Source: Paulinella micropora | Lineage: Eukaryota; Cercozoa; Imbricatea; Euglyphida | DNA length: 59,991 bases | Direction: 5' to 3' | NCBI GenBank assembly: GCA_009731375.1 | Contig: BJOX01000087.1 | Span: forward strand, 503,073 to 563,063 | Shown: positions 16,151 through 26,592 of the stretch, in pieces | Layout of the letters: every line of letters starts with the position of its first letter | Numbering within the stretch: position 1 is the stretch's first letter | Program-made: the position numbers and the translations under genes | Notes under the pieces: generated by a model | The model's database searches: none | What the model was told of the DNA's origin: nothing | The model's input: only the letters and a program-made list of their open reading frames with translations

Positions 16151-16683
16151 AACAACCAGTTCGGATAACTGGGGATGGCCCCTTTTTCCGAAATTTTCCT
16201 AGGGTATACTTAGTTTTTTCTACATGTCAGACCTGACTCTTCTAACTAATATTAGATTGTAATGTGTGTTTAAACCAATTGGAAACTAGTTCATTTATTA
16301 ATAAAAACTAGTGTTGACACTCATAAAAGAATGTGAAAAAAAAGTCGTTCGGCCGGCTCGGCAACACATACCCGCCCACCCCGCAAAGTCAGTATGCCTG
16401 ACCTGACTGTTGTAATTAATATTAGACTGACATAATGCGCTTTTAAATCAATTGGAAACACGTTTATTTATTAATAAAACTACCTGGTTGTGACTCAATG
16501 ACACAAAAAAATTCAGTGTGAGGCAACCCCCCCCCCCCCCACACACACACACACATACACACACCCCCCACTCACGAGCGCTCCAACTCCCTACATTAAT
16601 CTCAATCTTCCTCTTCTGAATCATCTGCATCAGTATCATCTAGTCTCCTTCGCTTCTTCACTCGCTCACGCCTGACTCTTACT
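16151..16683. repeat. T1 left terminal inverted repeat
   Basis: Matches in reverse complement 25587-25986 plus 46402-46560 (allowing for a duplicated 10-N gap). The outer half contains two related segments in tandem (about 16208-16333 and 16388-16510, both with CTGAC-like, AATATTAGA and CAATTGGAAA motifs). The innermost 85 bp is a copy of the last codons and stop of gene B, although gene B ends at the other TIR. Confidence 0.9.
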
Positions 16684-16742
16684 ACCTATGTGTATGAAAA
16701 AGCATCCTATGTGTTGTGTCGCGTCGCATTCATTGCGAGTGA

Positions 16743-17278
16743 TCAAGTCAATAGTTTGTCAGTGAAGTTGGTGGGGGTGTCAGCAGTAATTTCCATTCCC
16801 TTCTTCTTCTTCTTCTTCTTCTTCTTCTTCTTCTTCTTCTTCTTCTTCTTCTTCTTCTCCTTCTTTTTCTTCTTCTTCTGTTTCTCTTGCTCACTATCAC
16901 TATCTGAGCTGCTGTCTGACGAGCTGTCTGACGAGCTGTCTGACGAGCTGTCTGACGTGTCACTGTCACTCTCATGCTTCTTCTTCTTCTTCTTATTCTC
17001 TTTCTTCTTCTTCTTCTCTTTCTTCTTTTTCTCTTTCTTGTTCTCGTTTTTGTTTTTTTCTTCTTCTTCCTCTTCTTTTTGCTGCTGCTTCGGATTCCCC
17101 TCACCCCCACCACCCCCCGGGCCAGAGACGGGACGCTCTTGCAAAGTTTTCACAAGCTGCGAAATAGACGAGCTCATATTGCTGATATCAGCCCTTAACT
17201 TCTGTTAAAGCAGCAGTGACAGTGAATAAATAAATTAATAAATCAATATGATTTCAATAATATATATAATATTGATAA

Positions 17279-17324
<46 letters not shown>

Positions 17325-18977
17325 CAACAAGAAGAAGAAGAAGAAGAAGAAGAAGAAGAAGAAGAAGAAGAAGAAGAAGAAGAAGAAGAAGGAGAAGGAG
17401 AAGGAGGAGGAGGAGGAGGGGAAGGGAGGGATCACAAAATTACCGAAAGACCCTCAGCCTCCCCTAAGGCTTCCTTGCCGCTCTTTTCCTCCTCTTCCTT
17501 GTCGCCCTTTCCTACAAGCAATATTTATTATTGCAAAACGCAGGAGAAAAAAAAGAAATCAAGGGGCTGACCTTTCTTTGTTTTTTTTTTCTCCTGCGTT
17601 TTCTCCTGCGTGATAACCTCGTCATCGCTGCTTTCCTGATCAAAGTCTACAAACAAAGAAAAGCTCGAAACTAACAGTGGCTTCTGCAGCCTCTAACCCT
17701 CGACTTCTATCTCGCTTTCTTTTGGCTTCTTTGGACCGGCCTTCTTATTCTTCTTCGGGGGTTCCTCAATGACCTCATCTAGTTCAACAGGTTCACAGAT
17801 CAAAGGTGAGAAACAAGCAAAACAAATGCATACCTGCTAAAGAGCGGTCGATTTTGACCCGTCCCGACTTCCGCGTTCCGGCGGCCTTCTAACATTCACA
17901 AAACAACATTGCGAAGATGGAGACAGATGCCAATACCTTAAGTTTGTTCGCTTGTATAGCCAACAGCAGCTCCTTCTTCCGGAACCGGTGAAGGAAAGGG
18001 GGCTCTGTGGGCTTACCAGCATATGGCTTGAGAAGAGGCATGATGTCCTTCTCGAAATCCTCCTTATGATCCGGTAGGGCGAGTGTGTGCCCGATCGAAA
18101 GGAAATACTTATCTAGGAGTTGTAGTTCTCGGCTTTCAACCGCACCCCCTATAGCTGTAGCGTCGACGGTTCTCACCACCAGGATGTGCTTCTTGCACAC
18201 TGCAATACAGACCATAACATTCAAACACCACACACAAAGAATATTTCTTACTTTTATTGAACTTCGTTTGGTTTAAGCCTTGCTGCCACCGCTGTGGAAA
18301 CTCAATAATCATCCTGTCAAGACAAATGCATCATTAAAAAGCTCTACTAAAAAGAACACAAACCCGGGAGCAGGCATTATTTCGCCCACGCCTTCGCTGG
18401 TCTCAATACTTTTCTGCGGTCCCAACACAACCTTGTTACTGGGTAGTTGGACGTTAGTAATGAAAGCACCGCCCCGCACCTTTCAACAAGCAAAAATGAT
18501 TCACAGATAGTATTACAAGCAATCCTACCTTGCCAATCCTACCTTGCCGTCGTCAAGCTGGAATCTTATTAACAACCTAAATTTACAATAACAACAACAG
18601 ATGGTGACAAAAAGGGAAAGAGATTTTGTGTACCCGTCCTGGAACTTGTTCCCATCACCGTTTTTGAAACTTCTCTTCGGCTTCCTTATTGTATATGTAC
18701 TGAAAACTCCTGGGGAGCTCCCATATTCTATACTTGCCTTCCTGGACTGGCGGTAACTCCTTTGCTGTTGTTGTTGTTGTTGTCGTCGTCGTCGTTGTTG
18801 TCGTTGTTGTTGTTGTTGTTGTCGTTGTTGTTGTTGTCGTTGTTGTTGTTGTCGTTGTTGTCTTTTTCGTTGTTGTTGTTGTTGTTGTTGTTGTCTTCGT
18901 CGTCGTCGTTGTCGTCGTCGTCGTCGTCGTTGTTGTTGTTGTTGTTGTTGTTGTCGTCGTCGTCGTCGTCGTTGTCG

Positions 18978-19011
<34 letters not shown>

Positions 19012-19043
19012 GGTTGTTGTCGTCGTCGTCGTCGTCGTCGTCG

Positions 19044-19102
<59 letters not shown>

Positions 19103-19160
19103 GTCGTCGTCGTCGTCGTTGTTGTTGTTGTTGTTGTTGCTGTTGTTGTTGTCGTTGTCG

Positions 19161-19191
<31 letters not shown>

Positions 19192-19895
19192 CTTCTCTGG
19201 TCGGTTCTTGGTTTTCTTTTTCTTCGTCGATCTCTCTCTCTGTTCTTTCCCTTCCCTTCTGCTCCTTCTTCTTCTTCTTCTTCTCCTTCTTTTTCTTCTG
19301 TTTCATCAGTCTTCCTCTTCTTCTTTGTCTCCTTCTTCTTCTCCTTCTCCTTCTTCTTCGTCTCCTTCTTCTTCTCCTTCTCCTTCTTCTTCTTCTTTCC
19401 CTTCCATCCTCCTTCTTCTCCTTCTTCTTCTTCTTCTTCTTCTTCTTCTCCTTCTCCTTCTCCTTCTCCTTCTTCTTCTTCTTCTTCTTCTTCTTCTTCT
19501 CCTTCTTCTTCTGTTTCATCAGTCTTCCTCTTCTTCTTCGTCTTCCCCTCCTTCTTCTTCTTCTTCTTCGTCTCCTCCTCCGAAAGCAAAAAGACTGTCT
19601 GATTTCTTTTTCTTTTGATTATCACTCTTGTCACTTCTTTCTCACTGCCTAGCCCATCATCCCATGCCTTGGCTGCTCCCCTGTATCTGCTGTTCTGATT
19701 CCACTGATGTTTTGTCTGCGGACAGACTTCCTCAATCTCCCGCTTTGAAAGCCCGTCATACTTTCTTCGGAGTTCTGGAGGAATTGTCACTTTCTCAAAC
19801 GGTTGCTTCTCAGGATTGTTATTACAAAACAGGAACAGCTCCCCCAATCGATTTCTAGCAATGCCCTGCAATGTCTCCGCTACTAGGTCAGACAT
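16743..19895 (-). CDS. T1 gene A: unrecognised multi-exon protein with Lys/Glu-rich regions
   Basis: Starts MSDLVAETLQGIARNRLGEL at 19895. The first about 85 residues, ending KAWDDGLG, are matched by T2 gene A (TLQxIxxNxxGELFL...PFxxVxIP...WDDGLG), so this is a conserved domain that I do not recognise. Lys/Glu and Gln/Asn/Asp repeat tracts follow (19560-18760; part may be intron). Likely further exons, by open frame and GT/AG: about 18500-18361 (VRGGAFITNVQLPSNKVVLG), 18320-18249 (MIIEFPQRWQQGLNQTKFN), 18200-17940 (CKKHILVVRTVDATAIGGAV), 17893-17835 and small acidic/basic exons to a last exon ending at 16743 with a Ser/Asp block. Transcribed away from gene B. Could be a DNA- or chromatin-binding accessory protein; that is inference. 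Confidence 0.55.
16795..17410. repeat. (TTC)n and (GAA)n/(AGT)n tracts in gene A
   Basis: TTC tracts at 16801-16880 and 16978-17075 encode Lys-rich segments on the minus strand; 17284-17420 (AGT then GAA repeats) lies probably in an intron. TGTCTGACGAGC repeats at 16908-16955 encode SSSD repeats. Confidence 0.8.
18768..19590. repeat. (TTG/TCG)n and (TTC)n tracts in gene A
   Basis: GTT/GTC repeats 18768-19190 encode polyGln/polyArg, polyAsn/Asp or polyVal depending on frame. TTC-rich 19255-19590 encodes Lys/Glu on the minus strand in frame with gene A exon 1. It is not clear which part is translated. Confidence 0.8.
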
Positions 19896-19999
19896 AGCGC
19901 GAAGGTCGGTGTGCGATTGTCGGACTTCAAAAGTGGAAAAAAGCCAGTAGCTGAAAATTTGAAGTGGCGGGTGCTGAAAATCATGGCAAGTTTGTCAAA

Positions 20000-20142
20000 A
20001 GTTCGTTCCTAAATTATGAAGCAACTACTTGCTCTTTCACGCTGCAATAAAGCGGCGACTCTAAGTTAGGGCCTAACTTAGAGTCGCCGCTTTATTGCAG
20101 CGTGAAAGAGCAAGTAGTTGCTTCATAATTTAGGAACGAACT
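20000..20142. repeat. Giant palindrome 1 in T1 central region
   Basis: Two 71-bp arms (20000-20070 and 20072-20142) are perfect reverse complements around a single central base (GTTAGG-G-CCTAAC). I checked the arms base by base. The motif GCGGCGACTCTAAGTTAGG lies next to the centre. It is 105 bp upstream of the gene A start. Confidence 0.95.
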
Positions 20143-20309
20143 TTTTCGGAAAAAAGGGTCAGAAAACTCGCATTTCCTATGTTGTATTGTAAGTGCTTTG
20201 TTTGTAGTGAAGCAAAGTGGTCTGTCCTTTTCTGTAGCATGTGGGTGATAGGAGAAAGAAGTTTTTTTGCTGGAAAGCAGTTACTTGCTAAGAAATTTAG
20301 GAGGTACCC

Positions 20310-20458
20310 AAAAATTCGTTCCTAAATTATGAAGCAACTACTTGCTTTTTCACGCTGCAATAAAGCGGCGACTCTAAGTTAGGCCCTAACTTAGAGTCGC
20401 CGCTTTATTGCAGCGTGAAAGAGCAACTAGTTGCTTCATAATTTAGGAACGAATTTTT
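20310..20458. repeat. Giant palindrome 2
   Basis: Arms 20310-20383 and 20385-20458, about 74 bp each, with about two mismatches (near CTTTTT / GAAAGAG and CTACTT / ACTAG). Same sequence family as palindrome 1, with extra AAAA/TTTT ends. Confidence 0.93.
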
Positions 20459-20646
20459 GACAAACAGCTTTTTTGGCAAAAAGCTCACATTTCCTATGTT
20501 ATGTTGTAAGTGCTTTGTTTGCAGTGAAGCAAAGTGGTCTGTCCTTTTCTGTAGCATGTGGGTGATAGGAGAAACAAGTTTTCTTTGCTGGAAAGCAGTT
20601 ACTTGCTAACAAATTTAGGAGAAACTGATTGTTTTTGTCTGTACCC

Positions 20647-20795
20647 AAAAATTCGTTCCTAAATTATGAAGCAACTACTTGCTCTTTCACGCTGCAATAA
20701 AGCGGCGACTCTAAGTTAGGCACTAACTTAGAGTCGCCGCTTTATTGCAGCGTGAAAGAGCAAGTGGTTGCTTCATAATTTAGGAGCGAATTTTT
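20647..20795. repeat. Giant palindrome 3
   Basis: Arms of about 73 bp around a GCA spacer (GTTAG-GCA-CTAAC), with a few mismatches on the outer side (CTACTT versus GTGGTT, GTTCC versus GAGCG). Confidence 0.92.
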
Positions 20796-20934
20796 GACAA
20801 ACAACTTTCTTGGCAAAAAGCTCACATTTTCCTATGTCATGTTGCAAGTATTTTGTTTGCAGTCAAGCAAAGTGGTCTGCCCTTTTCTGTGGCGTGTGAG
20901 AGCTCTAATTAATACACACATACACAAACAAATA

Positions 20935-20986
<52 letters not shown>

Positions 20987-21023
20987 CATCTACATATCTA
21001 TCTATCTATCTATCTTGTCTATC

Positions 21024-21056
<33 letters not shown>

Positions 21057-21079
21057 CATCTATCTATCTATCTATATAG

Positions 21080-21133
<54 letters not shown>
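20935..21133. repeat. (TCTA)n in gene B leader
   Basis: TCTA microsatellite directly upstream of the gene B start, ending CTTTTATTAG, an acceptor-like sequence. It may be a 5' intron. Confidence 0.85.
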
Positions 21134-21135
<2 letters not shown>

Positions 21136-21155
21136 TATTAGGAGCTCCCGCTGCC

Positions 21156-24100
21156 ATGACGGCACGGAGGGCACCGTTGGAGATCCGCTGGTTCGACGAT
21201 GGCAGTGGAGGCTTAGGCTGCGGCGTATTTGCCACCTGCTTTCTGTCGAAAGGCTATCGACTCGGGACCTTACTACCGGGAAGCAGGCTCGAGAGTGAGA
21301 TGAAGGATACAGTGTGTGTTACTCATTATCGCATGCTGCTAGCCAATAGATACATGGTTGGGATGCAGCCCATACAGTCAATCAGTGAGTGCAGCAGAAA
21401 TGCAATGCATTTACTGAATTCGGGGTTCCATCCAGACGCTGAGGGAAAGCCTAATTGCGTTTTGCAGAAGCATAGTCAACATGTCGCCGTTCTGTCTCGC
21501 GATGTACTGCCTGGGGAAGAAATTCTACTTGACTATCGCTTTGGCAATACCGGTACCACTGATGACGGGACAAACGAACGCGTGCTTGGAGCTAGCCACG
21601 TCCACCCCCGCTGGATGCAAGCAGCTGCAAGGAGCAGGAGGAGAATTCCTGTGTGGATGCAGTGCCGAACCGGTGAGTCACAGATTTTCTTCGTGGTCCC
21701 AGAAGAGGAGCATCCACCCATGCAGAGGAGTGAGTCCATGGGAGAAGATGCGAAGGCATCTCTTTTTGCGTCGTTTTGCCGTGAGCAAGCAGGCAGCCAA
21801 GCACCGACCACAGCCCAGGACCCACCCTTGACAGCCGACAGCCTGACAGACTTGTTGGGGTCTTTTGCCAAGACTGCTAAGGACAGCGCCAGGCCCGACA
21901 CCAGCGCCGGTACCGGCACGGATGGTCTGAAGGTCAAATTACTTCTGTCTTCTCTGGCTAGTATGTAAACGTGATGTTTTCTTGATAGCTGTCCAAGGCA
22001 GAACTGCCCATGCCTGATTTGCAGGTATGTTTGTTGAGTTCAGATCACAATTTGTTAATCCAGTTATGTTTTTGTCTCTGGTAGTAGGCTGCAAGCCAAT
22101 TGGCTTTGCAGCCGCTTGCAGAGTCGACTGATGGGGGAACTGCTGTTGGGGATGCTTCTGTATCCTTCATGGATGAAGGTTACGTGCAAGACCTAACCGC
22201 GTGCCCAGACTCACCCGAGAAGGCTGATGTGGTCGTACCCACAGGCTCACCAGTAAAGGTATTATAATTTGACACTGTGTTTTAAGCATTGTGCTTGAAT
22301 ATATGCAGCGGCCGGATTCAGAAGGGATCGAGACTACAGGCTGCAGTGGATACGACGATCTTCACCTACCTGATCTGGAGGAGTGTGGTTCGGAGTGTAG
22401 GACGGTGGACTGGGATGCTATGAAGGCGAGCTCAGCACTGTTGTATGTCTCACTCGGGTTGGGACCGCCAGTAGATGTTCGGAGTCGCCACACAAGCAGG
22501 CCCTACAAAATGGCGAAGCGGAAGAGGGCGCAGCCGAAAAGGCAGCGGCCGAAGACAATAGAGTTTTGGTTGGGCATGACTTATGCGGAGCTTGAACATG
22601 AGGTACGGTCACTCTGTTGTAAGGAGTGGAAGTGCTTTCTATGGGTTGATGCTCGAGATGTCATACAGCAGAGAGTGAAATNNNNNNNNNNAGAAATCAT
22701 GTCTTCTCTCGCTGCAAGACCTCAAGAGCTCAATTAAGTCAATGCTCGTTCTCGTGTTGCGCCTCAACGGCACGTGGCAGTATTGGTTTCAGGGAGACAA
22801 ATATGTCTCAAAATGTGGATGCGTATACACGGGATAGGGAAGAAGGTTATGAAGGCATCAAAGAGGCTGGTTATGGAAGGTAAGAACATTGCCATCAAGT
22901 CGTCGCCAGCAAAGCCTCTCACTAAGGACGTAATTGGTATGCTCTTGTGTAAGAAATGGTTGTTTGATCTCAAGTCAAGTGACAACTCAGATGGTGTATG
23001 GAAGCTGCAGGACATAACCGAAAAGAGTTCAGTCTACCAGTTTGTTCGTGACAAGTGGGAGAGTAAGTGCTTGGAGCTCATAAACTTGATGCCGTGCAAG
23101 CTGAAACCAAACAATCCTCCCGACCCAAGCCTGGTCGCGAAGGTCTGGCGGGAGGAGTTCCGGAATGTGAAGCCTATCCGGAACAAAGATTTTGCCAAAG
23201 ATCATATTTGTACTGAGTTGGCCGCGGAGTGCAGGAGGCTGGAGAAGGAGAAGGATAGGGGGTTCGATAACGAGATGGCAGTGCTCGATTACAAGCGTCG
23301 CAGCACTCTGCACCACAAGATTCATTCAACATGTCGAGTGGAGAGCATGAAGAGGAAGGAGGCCGCACCTGGAGATGTGAAGTCTACTACCATCTCGTCT
23401 GACATGACCCCTCCCATTCAGTATCCTGCTTGTCGCCGGCGTTCAGACGACTTCAAAGGGAAGTACGTGATTCGCATTTGTTTAGGGGTCACGAGCGCGT
23501 ACACCGCCGGTAAGACTTTCATTTTTGCTTACGGCCCTGGCGTGGCTCACGGTATGAACAGCAACTTGACCATGCTGTACCATGTCTTGAGGTGGGAGCT
23601 GTTTTCAGACAGGAGTAAAGCGGCTTGGCTTCTGAACCTGGAGTGGGATGGTGCAGGGGACAATACTGGCTTTGCTGTCTTAGCTTTTTTGAACCATATC
23701 ATTTACGTTGGGTGGAGGACTCGTGCCCGGTACCACAGGCTGGTACCGCGCCATGGTTATTCTTCTGATGATCAGAAGTTTAGGACGATCAAGCGAGGAA
23801 TCAATTCCACTTTCTTAACAACTAACCTCGCGCAAGCCCTTTTAAAGACGTTGCAGGCTTTTAAAAAGGATCGATCGTCTTTTGTTTTGTTAATTGTGAA
23901 GACGAACTACGACTGGGACAGGTTTTTTGCCCCATGTGTTAACAGACACATCACTCACTACAACCGTCCTCTTGCTTGGCGGTTTGCAGCAAGTGATGAA
24001 GCAGGTGGCATGCCGCTGGGTGAATGTGAGACTTGGGGTGATTCCCAGGAGCTCTGGCATGGCGAGCACGACAAACCAACTGCGCATGGCGCCGCACCTA

Positions 24101-25666
24101 TCCAGTTTTATGTTAGGCCACCAGGTACTCACTTTATTTTTTGTATACACATGCAACTGGTACCTGTTTGCAGCAACTGCTCTCCCTAACAAGCTCCCAC
24201 CAGTCGAGTGGGCAACTCCGAAGCTGAAGAAGGATATCAGGCAGTTAGCAGCCAAGTTTTGTGGGCCACAGGAAAGGGAGCAAATCGAAAACATGCTGAC
24301 ACACCCAGATTCTCTGTCTGGTCTCGAGTACGATGGGGAGTATGGTAAGGGAGGTCTTCCTGGTAGGCCTGCCCATATTTCGTGCGTGGATATGAACGGA
24401 GACGAGTGGAAGGTGGAGGTCCGAGTGTTAGATGAGTTCCCACCAAACCCTTGGGCCGTTCCTCAGGATAGGGAGCAGTTCATTCGCGCTCTGACTCACC
24501 TCACTGAAGAGGAGCGTTTGGGTTTGCCGCGCACATTTTTTGACAACAAGCAGGCTCTACCGAATCCAGGCTGGCCGGGGGCAAGGGCATTGTCGGCGCA
24601 GGAGCAGTTGGAACAGGATTTGGCCTTCAACCCAGCCGTCATCAGGCCACCATGGAAGGCGGTCGCGGAGATTCTGCGAAGTGGCACTGTGCAGGACGAG
24701 AAGGGGCTGGCGGCGTTGAGGATCAACAAAGTCGCATTTGTGGGGTGGATGAGAGAGCACGGGCTTAGTAGCACGTATCTGACTCCGGAGGGCAAGAGGA
24801 AGGAGTTGAAGAAGAAGGATGTGGTAAAGGCTGTGTGGGATCACTATCAAGCGTGTGAGTGTGAGTTGTCAGAGTCTTCCAGCGACAGCCCACTTCTCAA
24901 CGCAGCGGGACAACAACATGATCGCAAGCAAGCGCGTGGTGGTCGTAGTGCTGCTCGTGGTCGTGCTCCCCGGCGTGCTCGTGGACGTGGTCGTGGTCGT
25001 GGTCGTGGTCGTGCTCGTGGTCGTGAGCGTGGGCGTGCAGGTGATGAAGTAGTGGATCAGAGCAGCAGCGACAGCGACGTTCCGCTTCGCAACGCAGCAG
25101 AACAACGCAACGATAGCAAGAGTGCGCGTGGTGCTCGTGGTCGTGCTCGAGGTCGTGCTCCTGGTGGTGCTCGTGCTCGTGTTCGTCGTGTCCGTGCTCG
25201 TGCTGCCAGTGGAGGCCAGGGTGGTGGAGGAGGGAGGAGAAGAGGGAGAAGAAGGAACAGAGAAAAAGAAGAAGAAGAAGAAGAAGAAGAAGAAGAAGAA
25301 GAAGAAGAAGAAGAAGAAGAAGAAGAAGAAGAAGAAGAAGAAGAAGAAGAAGATGAAGAGAAAGACTTCATTCCGTGGATATGCGAGTGCTGTGGATTGC
25401 GAAATGAGGAAAACACAAGGGAAGAACTATGTGAGCTGTGCAAATATAGATCTTCTTCATCAGGTGAAACTGAGACTGAGGAAGAGAAAGAAGAAGACGA
25501 GCAGGAAAGGAAAGTAGGAGAAGAAGAAGAAGAGGACGAAGAGGACAAGGAAAGCGGCAAAGATGACGATGGTGATGATCAGAGAGTAAGAGTCAGGCGT
25601 GAGCGAGTGAAGAAGCGAAGGAGACTAGATGATACTGATGCAGATGATTCAGAAGAGGAAGATTGA
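21156..25666 (+). CDS. T1 gene B: SET domain fused to DUF7869-like DDE transposase
   Basis: Multi-exon gene from ATG 21156 (MTARRAPLEIRWFDD). The first exon has a SET domain: GCGVFATCFLSKG, then a HLLNSG...PNC segment and VLPGEEILLDY. After a linker with short introns (about 21961-22085 and 22256-22308) comes a region shared with T2 (KEWKCFLWVDARDV), then an RNase H-fold core like DUF7869: SSDM (Asp 23401), a GVAHGMNSNLTML block, WDGAGDN (23644) and HGYSSDDQKF (23755-23780), the likely DDD/E triad. One intron (about 24126-24176) is conserved in T2. The C-terminal exon has a conserved 220-residue domain, RG repeats, a Glu tract, a RanBP2-like finger WICECCGLRNEENTREELC (about 25376) and a basic tail. 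An N gap (22682) and a frameshift near 22812 interrupt it. Probable transposase; the SET domain suggests methylation of a Lys substrate (inference). Confidence 0.75.
25265..25360 (+). repeat. (GAA)n coding tract (polyGlu) in gene B
   Basis: In-frame GAA repeat of about 30 codons directly upstream of the RanBP2-like finger. T2 has a TTC/GAA microsatellite at the matching place but as an intron. Confidence 0.85.
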
Positions 25667-25986
25667 GATTAATGTAGGGAGTTAGAGCGCTCGTGAGTGG
25701 GGGGTGTGTGTATGTGTGTGTGTGTGTGTGGGGGGGGGGTTGCCTCACACTGAATTTTTTTGTGTCATTGAGTCACAACCAGGTAGTTTTATTAATAAAT
25801 AAACGTGTTTCCAATTGATTTAAAAGCGCATTATGTCAGTCTAATATTAATTACAACAGTCAGGTCAGGCATACTGACTTTGCGGGGTGGGCGGGTATGT
25901 GTTGCCGAGCCGGCCGAACGACTTTTTTTTCACATTCTTTTATGAGTGTCAANNNNNNNNNNTATTCTTTTATGAGTGTCAACACT
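25587..25986. repeat. T1 right terminal inverted repeat, inner part
   Basis: Reverse complement of 16683-16330. It contains the last about 27 codons and stop of gene B. It is cut at 25986 by P2 and continues at 46402. The sequence TTCTTTTATGAGTGTCAA occurs on both sides of the N gap at 25953-25962, so the gap is an unmerged overlap. Confidence 0.9.
25981..25986. repeat. Left target-site duplication of P2 (AACACT)
   Basis: AACACT directly precedes the P2 terminus and is repeated at 46396-46401 directly after it. The uninterrupted site can be read in the T1 left repeat (AGTGTT near 16312 on the + strand). Six-base duplications are typical of Polintons. Confidence 0.9.
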
Positions 25987-26098
25987 AGTAGTATAATATA
26001 CTTTTTAGGCGGTATGTTTTTCGTACCTTAAAAACACACCCCCTAAAAAGAATTCGGCTTCCAGACACATCTCCCACCAAATCAATACAAGAGCACAA
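25987..26098. repeat. P2 left terminal inverted repeat
   Basis: 112 bp, identical in reverse complement to 46284-46395. It holds an internal palindrome: CTTTTTAGGCGGTATGTTTT / AAAACACACCCCCTAAAAAG. Confidence 0.95.
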
Positions 26099-26219
26099 TA
26101 GTAAGTAGTAAGTAGTAAGTAGTAAGTAGTAAGTAGTAAGTAGTAAGTAGTAAGTAGTAAGTAGTAAGTAGTAAGTAGTAAGTAGTAAGTAGTAAGTAGT
26201 AAGTAGTAAGTAGTAAGTA
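26099..26219. repeat. (TAAGTAG)n 7-bp tandem repeat
   Basis: About 17 units of the 7-bp repeat directly inside the left terminal repeat. The right end has no such array. Confidence 0.95.
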
Positions 26220-26303
26220 TCTAGCACTGAGAGAAAACATATAAATAAAAGAAAGATTATCTTATTAATATAAATAAGTCAATTTCGGACAAAATAGACT
26301 TTG

Positions 26304-26537
26304 ATGGATACTCGCAAACAGAAGAGAGCAGAATATGTAAAGGAAAGAAGAAAGCAGAAATATACATGTGTATGCGGTAAAGTAATAGGGATATATGGAA
26401 AATATCAACATGAAAAATCAGACTTTCATAGAGACTTCTTTGCGGAGAAAGAAGAGGTTATGATTGGAGGACATAAAGTTATTCGTATAATTCTTAGAAA
26501 TGACGACTTGGAAAGATATTATAAAAATCACTCATGA
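26304..26537 (+). CDS. Small zinc-finger-like protein (P2)
   Basis: 77 residues from ATG 26304 (MDTRKQKRAEYVKERRKQKY). A basic N-terminus is followed by a C-x-C-x(n)-H-x6-H arrangement (YTCVCGKVIGIYGKYQHEKS then DFH), a possible single zinc finger, and an IRIILRNDDLERYY tail. First gene inside the left end, in the place where P1 has its AP2-like gene. A DNA-binding regulator is inference. Confidence 0.5.
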   Translation: MDTRKQKRAEYVKERRKQKYTCVCGKVIGIYGKYQHEKSDFHRDFFAEKEEVMIGGHKVIRIILRNDDLERYYKNHS

Positions 26538-26544
26538 TTTGTTG

Positions 26545-26592
26545 TAAAATGTAAAACCATTTAAAAGAAATAAATATTATTACTTATATAAT
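26545..26592 (+). promoter_or_regulatory. Repeated upstream element, copy 1
   Basis: TGTAAAACCATTTAAAAGAA, then AATAAATATTATTACTTATA directly before ATG 26593. The same block (one A shorter) precedes the next gene at 26863-26906. Two adjacent genes with the same 45-bp leader suggest a shared promoter. Confidence 0.5.

Larger units (their letters stand above)
20143..20900. repeat. Tandem array of palindrome-containing units
   Basis: Each palindrome is followed by a conserved 170-190-bp segment (TTTCCTATGTT, GTGAAGCAAAGTGGTCTGTC, GTGGGTGATAGGAGAAA). Three units have centres near 20071, 20384 and 20722, so the spacing is about 313 and 338 bp. The array lies between the divergent genes, where a shared promoter should be. 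Confidence 0.9.

Noticed and set aside
16151-16160. Clear target-site duplication for T1
   Set aside because: Flanks GATAATT and TTATATTAAT share only a few A/T bases; no exact duplication can be called.
18190-18910. Multiple frames over the GTT/GTC and AAT arrays as proteins
   Set aside because: Homopolymer translations (polyVal, polyLeu, polyAsn, polyIle) of microsatellites; kept only where they continue a conserved frame.
26099-26219. CRISPR-like regular repeat
   Set aside because: Simple 7-bp tandem repeat with no spacers; eukaryotic context.
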